A DNA stretch of 64,000 nt from Bartonella sp. JB63. GTDB taxonomy: Bacteria > Pseudomonadota > Alphaproteobacteria > Rhizobiales > Rhizobiaceae. The stretch covers positions 248,001 through 312,000 of the forward strand of contig NZ_CP019788.1 in NCBI RefSeq assembly GCF_002022665.1, read 5' to 3'. The position numbers were made by a program, and so were the translations under genes. Below, one piece after another: positions 58,699 to 64,000 of this stretch (position 1 is the stretch's first letter; each line of letters opens with the position of its first letter). The notes under the pieces were generated by a model that was not told the origin of the DNA, did no database searches, and saw only the letters and a program-made list of their open reading frames with translations.

Positions 58699-60108
58699 AT
58701 GGAGCAAGATTTGATTGAGTCTTTTAGAAGAATTGTCGGTTCCGAGCATGCTATAACAGATCAGGTATTGATTACACCATATTTATTTGAAAATCGTCGA
58801 CTTTTTAATGGAAAAACACCATTACTTTTACGGCCATCTTCTACAAAAGAGGTGTCATTGATTATGCGTTTGGCTAGTCAAACGTGTACGCCGATTGTTC
58901 CTCAAGGAGGAAATACTGGTCTTGTAGGTGCTCAGCAGCCGGATGATAGTGGTCAAAGTGTTATTTTATCTATGGAACGTTTGAACAAGATTCGATCATT
59001 GGATCTTAAGGGTAATGTTGCTGTAGTAGAGGCTGGAGTTGTTTTACAAACATTACAGAAAAAAGCTGATGAAATGAATCGTTTTTTTCCTCTTTCTTTG
59101 GCTTCTGAAGAATCTTGTCAGATAGGGGGAAACTTATCTTCTAATGCAGGAGGAACAGGGGTTTTAGCTTATGGTAATATGCGTGACCTTTGTCTTGGTT
59201 TAGAAGTTGTTTTACCTGATGGACGTATTTTGGATGATTTGCGATTTGTTAAGAAAGATAATAGTGGTTATAATCTGAAAGACCTTTTTATTGGTGCAGA
59301 AGGGACTTTAGGGGTTATTACCGCAGCAGTTTTGAAGCTTTTTCCAAAACCAAAAGGGCAAGAAGTTGCTCTTGTAGGTTTAGATAGTCCAGCGAAAGTT
59401 GTAGAGCTTTTGTCTCTTGCTCAATGCTACGGGGGAACATTGTTGACTGGCTTTGAGCTTATGGGAAAACTTAGTTTTCAAATGGCTTTAAATTATAAGA
59501 TGTGTATCCGATCTCCTTTTGATCATGAGCATGAATGGTATGTGTTGATTAATATGTCATCATTACAGAGTGACAATGATGCATTATCAGCACTGCATGT
59601 TATTTTAGAAATAGCTTTAAAGAATTTTATTATTAATGATGCAATTATTGCACAATCATTAAAACAGCAAAATTTTTTTTGGCAATTGCGTGAAAGTATA
59701 TCATCTGCACAGAAATTAGCAGGGGGATCTATTAAACATGATATTGCTCTACCTATTGCTTCCATTCCTGATTTTATTGCTGAGTCTGCTCTTATTGTTA
59801 AAGAAATGATTCAAGGTGCACGAATAGTTTGTTTTGGACATGTGGGTGATGGAAATCTTCATTATAATATTACGCAGCCAATTGGAGCGGATACTGCAAC
59901 ATTTTTAAAATTACGGCCGAAAATAACCCATCGTATTCATTGTTTAGCAATGCAATATCAAGGTACATTTTCTGCCGAACATGGAATTGGTCAACTTAAA
60001 CGAGAAGAATTACGTATTTTTAAATCACCTGTTTCATTAGAAATTATGCAAAAGATTAAAAAAATGTTTGATCCTTTAGGGATTATGAATCCTGGAAAGA
60101 TGTTATGA
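58699..60108 (+). CDS. FAD-linked oxidoreductase (GlcD/D-2-hydroxyglutarate dehydrogenase type)
   Basis: A 469-residue flavoprotein. The FAD_binding_4 domain includes PIVPQGGNTGLVGAQQP, GNLSSNAGGTGVLAYGNMRD and FIGAEGTLGVITAAVLKL. The C-terminal oxidase domain has FGHVGDGNLHYNI and AEHGIGQLKREEL, where the histidines bind a metal or substrate carboxylate. Substrate is probably a D-2-hydroxy acid; the exact one cannot be read from sequence. It starts 2 bp after tsaC with a GGGAAA site and may be co-transcribed. Confidence 0.88.
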   Translation: MEQDLIESFRRIVGSEHAITDQVLITPYLFENRRLFNGKTPLLLRPSSTKEVSLIMRLASQTCTPIVPQGGNTGLVGAQQPDDSGQSVILSMERLNKIRSLDLKGNVAVVEAGVVLQTLQKKADEMNRFFPLSLASEESCQIGGNLSSNAGGTGVLAYGNMRDLCLGLEVVLPDGRILDDLRFVKKDNSGYNLKDLFIGAEGTLGVITAAVLKLFPKPKGQEVALVGLDSPAKVVELLSLAQCYGGTLLTGFELMGKLSFQMALNYKMCIRSPFDHEHEWYVLINMSSLQSDNDALSALHVILEIALKNFIINDAIIAQSLKQQNFFWQLRESISSAQKLAGGSIKHDIALPIASIPDFIAESALIVKEMIQGARIVCFGHVGDGNLHYNITQPIGADTATFLKLRPKITHRIHCLAMQYQGTFSAEHGIGQLKREELRIFKSPVSLEIMQKIKKMFDPLGIMNPGKML

Positions 60109-60264
60109 TTCCAGAAGAATAAATATTTTTTACATTCTTATTTAGAATTTAATAACCAAAAAGAAACTAAATTTTTTATATAACTTTAATTAATAATTCA
60201 ATGAAGAAAATCTGATAGATTACTAAATTATATGTGTTATTGAAAAAAATTGGGAACAGTGTAT

Positions 60265-60795
60265 ATGGCTAATCAATGCTTTAATCAGGCAAAATCGGTG
60301 CTTGAATTTCGATTAGATCCGTGCCATTTGCCACAAGTGACGGCATATTTCACATCAAAAACCGGTAATCAGATAGTTTGTTCGCTAAATGAGCGTGGTG
60401 TTTTTTTTAAATTTAGTGATTCTTCAAGTTTATCACGTTTTATTTTAGCTCACCATTTTAGAGGGATTGCAGCTCGTATAGTAGACATTCTGTCAGGTAA
60501 GAAAGCCATAACATTAGAGCTATTCCACATAGATGAGGAGATTTGTGTTCCACTTTTAGTTTCTAGAAAATTAAATAATGTTTTTCTGGATTGGCGATTA
60601 TGGGCACGGATTTACAATCTTCCTATGCTTATGATTGATGAATATAATAACATTATCAAGGTTCAAGACCGTTCTGTTCTACATCAATTTTTTCACAAGG
60701 TATCACCTGATTCTGTACAGAAACGTTTTTTACTTCGTTGTAATAATTCATTAGGTTTACATTTGGTGATTAACAATCAGATCGTGCTACAGTGA
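60265..60795 (+). CDS. DUF6101 family protein
   Basis: A 176-residue soluble protein of a family I know only from Rhizobiales and relatives. Marks are EFRLDPCHLPQVTAYF at the start, FRGIAARIVD, ITLELFHIDEEICVPLLVSR and FLDWRLWARIYNLPMLMID. Function unknown. I chose the ATG at 60265, with GGGAA about 9 bp upstream; an in-frame TTG occurs at 60250. It lies between the flavoprotein gene and the ycxB-like gene. Confidence 0.68.
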   Translation: MANQCFNQAKSVLEFRLDPCHLPQVTAYFTSKTGNQIVCSLNERGVFFKFSDSSSLSRFILAHHFRGIAARIVDILSGKKAITLELFHIDEEICVPLLVSRKLNNVFLDWRLWARIYNLPMLMIDEYNNIIKVQDRSVLHQFFHKVSPDSVQKRFLLRCNNSLGLHLVINNQIVLQ

Positions 60796-60932
60796 GTTAT
60801 ATGTTAATTTTTGTATGTTTTGCGATCATTTGTATTGATTTAATTTGTGTTTTTTCTTTTTATCAATAATAATTAAATGCCTATCTAATAGAAATAGAAA
60901 AGAATTTTACGTATTTGAAGCATTCAGAAAAA

Positions 60933-61493
60933 ATGAAAATGCGTGTGCTTGTCTTCGAGCTTGATAAAGAGAAGGTAATAGAAGCGCAAAAAATGCATTG
61001 CCGTCGTTATATCAGAAGATTGAAGACATTTTTACATTTATTAATATTATAGCTGATTTGTATTTTTATTTATTGTATTTTTCTTATCATGATTGAAGGC
61101 CAAAATTGGCCGCATTATTGGGGAAAATCTTTTATTAAAACGGCTTGCATTTATGCTGCAATTATTTGTGTTATTTGGGCATTGAATTATTATGTTTTAG
61201 TGACGCATAAAGCCCATCGATTGGTGAAAAATAATCAACAAATAGGCCTTAAACAAATATGGCAATGGGATGATCATGCGATTGCGATTCGAAATTCTTA
61301 TATACAGGGTACTTATTCTTTCCGTCTGTTTTATGATTGGTGTGAGTACCCAAATTTTATAGCACTTTACATTTCAGAGGAAAAATTCAATATTCTTCCT
61401 AAAGCTATTATGACTAAGGAACAGTTAGCTGACTTACGCACTATTCTATCACGTGAAGTTACGAGTCCTAAAACAAAGACTCAAAAAATCTAA
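60933..61493 (+). pseudogene. YcxB-like membrane protein, interrupted by an in-frame amber codon
   Basis: Two fragments in one frame make a YcxB-like protein of about 186 residues. The first, from the ATG at 60933, reads VFELDKEKVIEAQKMHCRRYIRR and enters a hydrophobic helix (TFLHLLIL). A TAG at 61050-61052 interrupts that helix, and the frame continues LICIFIYCIFLIMIEG. The second fragment, from an ATG at 61089, has another helix (about 61141-61200) and the C-terminal domain (SYSF...IALYISEEKFNILPKAI). Everything else looks intact, so the lesion is recent, a sequencing error, or tolerated by read-through. The 3' end overlaps purD by 4 bp, convergently. Confidence 0.7.
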
Positions 61494-62764
61494 TTTTCCC
61501 GCATGATAGCACGCCATCCAATATCACGGCGCACAAAACCTTGTGGCCAATCAATATAGTCGACTGCTTCATAAGCACGTTTTTGAGCGAGTTTTACGGT
61601 TTCTCCTGTCGCTGTTATATTTAAAACACGTCCGCTATTAGCAATTAATTCTTCATTGCGTAAGGCTGTACCAGCTTGAAAAACTTTTATATTAGGGAGA
61701 GAATTTACTTTATCAATATTGCGAATCACACTACCTTTTTGAGGAGAAATAGGATAGCCATTAGCAGCCATAACAACTGTTAAAGCAGTTTCTTCAGACC
61801 ATTCAAGCTTCTTCTTTTCAAGATTTCCTTGAGCAGCTGAAAGAAAAAGCGGGAGAATATCGTCTTTTAAACGCATCATTAAAACTTGACATTCAGGATC
61901 ACCAAATCGCACATTAAATTCAATTAATTGGGGACCTTTTTGTGTTATCATCAATCCAACGAAGAGAATACCTTTAAAGAATATATTCATTTTAGCCATA
62001 CCTCGTAGAGCTGGTGTAACAATTTCGTTAAGGGTACGGTTAACCATTTCTTCTGTCATTATAGGAGCCGGTGAATAGGCACCCATGCCACCTGTGTTGA
62101 CACCCGTGTCACCATCACCAATACGTTTATGATCTTGTGCAGATCCAAAGGGGATAGCTATTTTACCATCACAAAGGCAAAAAAAACTTGCTTCTTCTCC
62201 TTCTAGAAACGCTTCGACAACAACTTCTTTGCCTGCATCGCCAAATATACCTTCAAAACAGGCATCAATTGCATCAAATGCTTCTTCCATTGTCATAGCA
62301 ACCATAACACCTTTCCCCGCGGCTAAGCCATCAGCTTTAATAACAATAGGAATACCTTGTTGCTGAACATAAGATTTAGCTTTCAGAGCATTATCAAATC
62401 GTTTATAGGGAGCTGTAGGAATATTATTTCTATAACACAAGTCTTTTGTAAAACCTTTTGAACTTTCTAGCTGAGTAGCTTTTTGATTCGGTCCGAATAC
62501 ACAGATATGAGCAGCATTAAGAGCATCTGTTATTCCCGCCACTAATGGAGCTTCTGGACCAACAACTACAAGATCAATAGCGTATTTTTTACAAAAATTA
62601 ATGACATTACAATGGTTATCAATATCCAAATCAATATTTTCACCAAATTCCATTGTTGCAGGATTCCCAGGAGTACAATATAATTTCGTTAGCAGTGGTG
62701 ATGTTGCTATTTTCCACGCTAAAGCATGTTCTCGTCCGCCTGAGCCTATAAGAAGAACGTTCAT
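61490..62764 (-). CDS. purD: Phosphoribosylamine--glycine ligase
   Basis: A 424-residue ATP-grasp enzyme for the second step of purine synthesis. The opening [75 protein letters not shown] and [19 protein letters not shown] are diagnostic. Complete and of standard length. It stands alone on the minus strand between the ycxB-like gene and ubiA, with which it is divergent. Confidence 0.97.
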   Translation of the reverse strand: MNVLLIGSGGREHALAWKIATSPLLTKLYCTPGNPATMEFGENIDLDIDNHCNVINFCKKYAIDLVVVGPEAPLVAGITDALNAAHICVFGPNQKATQLESSKGFTKDLCYRNNIPTAPYKRFDNALKAKSYVQQQGIPIVIKADGLAAGKGVMVAMTMEEAFDAIDACFEGIFGDAGKEVVVEAFLEGEEASFFCLCDGKIAIPFGSAQDHKRIGDGDTGVNTGGMGAYSPAPIMTEEMVNRTLNEIVTPALRGMAKMNIFFKGILFVGLMITQKGPQLIEFNVRFGDPECQVLMMRLKDDILPLFLSAAQGNLEKKKLEWSEETALTVVMAANGYPISPQKGSVIRNIDKVNSLPNIKVFQAGTALRNEELIANSGRVLNITATGETVKLAQKRAYEAVDYIDWPQGFVRRDIGWRAIMREN

Positions 62765-62856
62765 TACTTGCTCCTATCATAAAAGATGGTTAAATTGATT
62801 ATCTGTCATAAAAACGATAATTTTTCTATCATAAGTAATAAGAGTAAAATCATTTA

Positions 62857-63864
62857 ATGAAAAAAAGTAAAGATATTTTGCATATTCAATCCTGTAAGAG
62901 GCCGGGACGAGTTATGGATGCAACTCCAAAACAGTGGGTTTATGATTTACTTCCTTGTTCTTTATGGTTATATGCCCAATTAGCACGGTGGGATAGGCCT
63001 ATTGGATGGAAATTATTGATGTGGCCTTGTTTTTGGTCAACAACGATGGCTATTTTTTCTTGTGAAATGTCACAATTATCTCTTTCATCGATTTTCATTA
63101 ATTGGATTTGGTATCTTTTTTTATTTTTTCTAGGCTCTATAGCTATGCGGGGTGCTGGCTGTACATGGAATGACCTTGTTGATCAAGAAATTGATTCTCA
63201 AATAGAACGAACACGTTCTCGTCCATTACCTACGGGTCAAGTAAGTCGGTTTCAAGCAAAAGTTTTTATATTAATACAATGTGTTATAGGTTTAGGTGTT
63301 TTATTGCAATTTAATATATTTGCCTTTTTTTTAGGTCTTTCATCATTAGTAGCGGTTGCAATTTATCCTTTTATGAAACGTATCACAAATTGGCCGCAAT
63401 TCTTTTTAGGGATTGCATTTAATTGGGGAGCATTAATGGGATGGGCTGCTGTGCATGAGAGTTTAAGTTGGGCGCCAATAACGCTTTATGTAGGTTCAGT
63501 TCTATGGACGATAGGATATGATACAATTTATGCTCATCAAGATAAAGAGGATGATGTGATTGTTGGTGTTCGTTCTACAGCACTTCTCTTTGGCAAAAGA
63601 ACTAAATATGCATTGATACTTTTATATAGTGGTTTTGTGATATTAACCAGCTTGGCATTTTATTTAGCACAAGTCCCTATTCTTAGTTTTTTAGGGATTT
63701 TTATTGCAGCTATCCATATGTTTATACAAATTAAAGTTATTGATATCGACAACAGTTCACAATGTTTACAGCTTTTCAAGTCTAATTCGTTTGTTGGTTT
63801 TTTGATCTTTGCCGGTTTGATATGTGGAGGAATTTCGATGACATTATACTCTTTGATTTCCTAA
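62857..63864 (+). CDS. ubiA: 4-hydroxybenzoate polyprenyltransferase
   Basis: A 335-residue membrane prenyltransferase of ubiquinone synthesis, attaching the polyprenyl chain to 4-hydroxybenzoate. The first aspartate motif is GAGCTWNDLVDQEIDSQIERT and the second is YDTIYAHQDKEDD; WDRPIGWKLLMWPCFWS is the conserved first helix region. About eight to nine membrane helices. A 30-residue hydrophilic N-terminal extension precedes the usual family start. No strong ribosome binding site is seen at 62857. Confidence 0.94.
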   Translation: MKKSKDILHIQSCKRPGRVMDATPKQWVYDLLPCSLWLYAQLARWDRPIGWKLLMWPCFWSTTMAIFSCEMSQLSLSSIFINWIWYLFLFFLGSIAMRGAGCTWNDLVDQEIDSQIERTRSRPLPTGQVSRFQAKVFILIQCVIGLGVLLQFNIFAFFLGLSSLVAVAIYPFMKRITNWPQFFLGIAFNWGALMGWAAVHESLSWAPITLYVGSVLWTIGYDTIYAHQDKEDDVIVGVRSTALLFGKRTKYALILLYSGFVILTSLAFYLAQVPILSFLGIFIAAIHMFIQIKVIDIDNSSQCLQLFKSNSFVGFLIFAGLICGGISMTLYSLIS

Positions 63865-64000
63865 CATTATGGCAATATGTATTATATAATGTTAATGTTA
63901 TTGAAACGAAAATTCATTATAATGAACGAAAATATATTACTTTAATGACTTGAAAATCAGGGATAGAGTTTTTGCTTTTTCCAATTGTTTTGCTGAATAG

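Overview
The window is AT-rich alphaproteobacterial chromosome. The gene families, a complete heme-uptake locus, an Omp25/Omp31-type (hemin-binding-like) surface protein, a Brucella/Bartonella-type porin, MucR, FeuNPQ, PleC and several proteins confined to Rhizobiales (DUF5330, DUF6101) point to Bartonella. The species cannot be fixed from sequence reading alone. No prophage, insertion sequence, CRISPR array or obviously foreign island was seen. Most of the window is conserved core genome with unusually long AT-rich spacers and several genes in visible decay.

Layout: 1-4788 holds mutY (cut by the window edge), a DUF721 gene, a DsbA-like secreted oxidoreductase and ppdK. 4789-10543 is a sparse region with tRNA-Gln, a DUF1499 membrane protein, the Omp25/Omp31-like protein with a long low-complexity insertion, and a broken HerA-like (DUF853) ATPase gene. 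10800-15550 carries sodB, oligopeptidase B, mucR, sufE and a DUF5330 gene. 16354-20529 has a probable stump of a peptidoglycan-binding protein gene, a DUF1254/DUF1214 pair and a class A penicillin-binding protein. 20857-33968 is one long plus-strand block: feuN-feuP-feuQ, the cytochrome c maturation genes ccmI-E-F-H, degP with a second two-component system, and glnE. 34327-35293 is ada, with a decayed front half and an intact methyltransferase half. 35300-46670 reads leftward: pleC, pepN, a uracil-DNA glycosylase and the thiamine operon thiC-O-S-G-E-D. 47224-56412 contains a porin, tRNA-Ser and the heme system hutA / hmuS-T-U-V with tonB divergent. 57096-63864 carries rnhB, tsaC, an FAD-linked dehydrogenase, a DUF6101 gene, a ycxB-like gene split by one stop codon, purD and ubiA.

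The genes tie together around heme and envelope. Outer-membrane HutA, energised by TonB, passes heme to HmuT-HmuUV, and HmuS handles it in the cytosol. The surface Omp25/Omp31-like protein may also bind heme, and ccmIEFH consumes heme for c-type cytochromes. FeuNPQ, DegP and the second two-component pair look after envelope state. 

I found no clear new multi-gene system. The most useful observations are small or broken genes: a HemP/HmuP-like micro-ORF antisense to the end of tonB, a cysteine-containing 57-codon ORF ahead of thiC, recognisable remains of the Ada N-terminal half, a ycxB-like gene interrupted by one amber codon, a DUF853 gene with at least five lesions, and the large insertion in the Omp25-like barrel behind a (TAA)7 tract.
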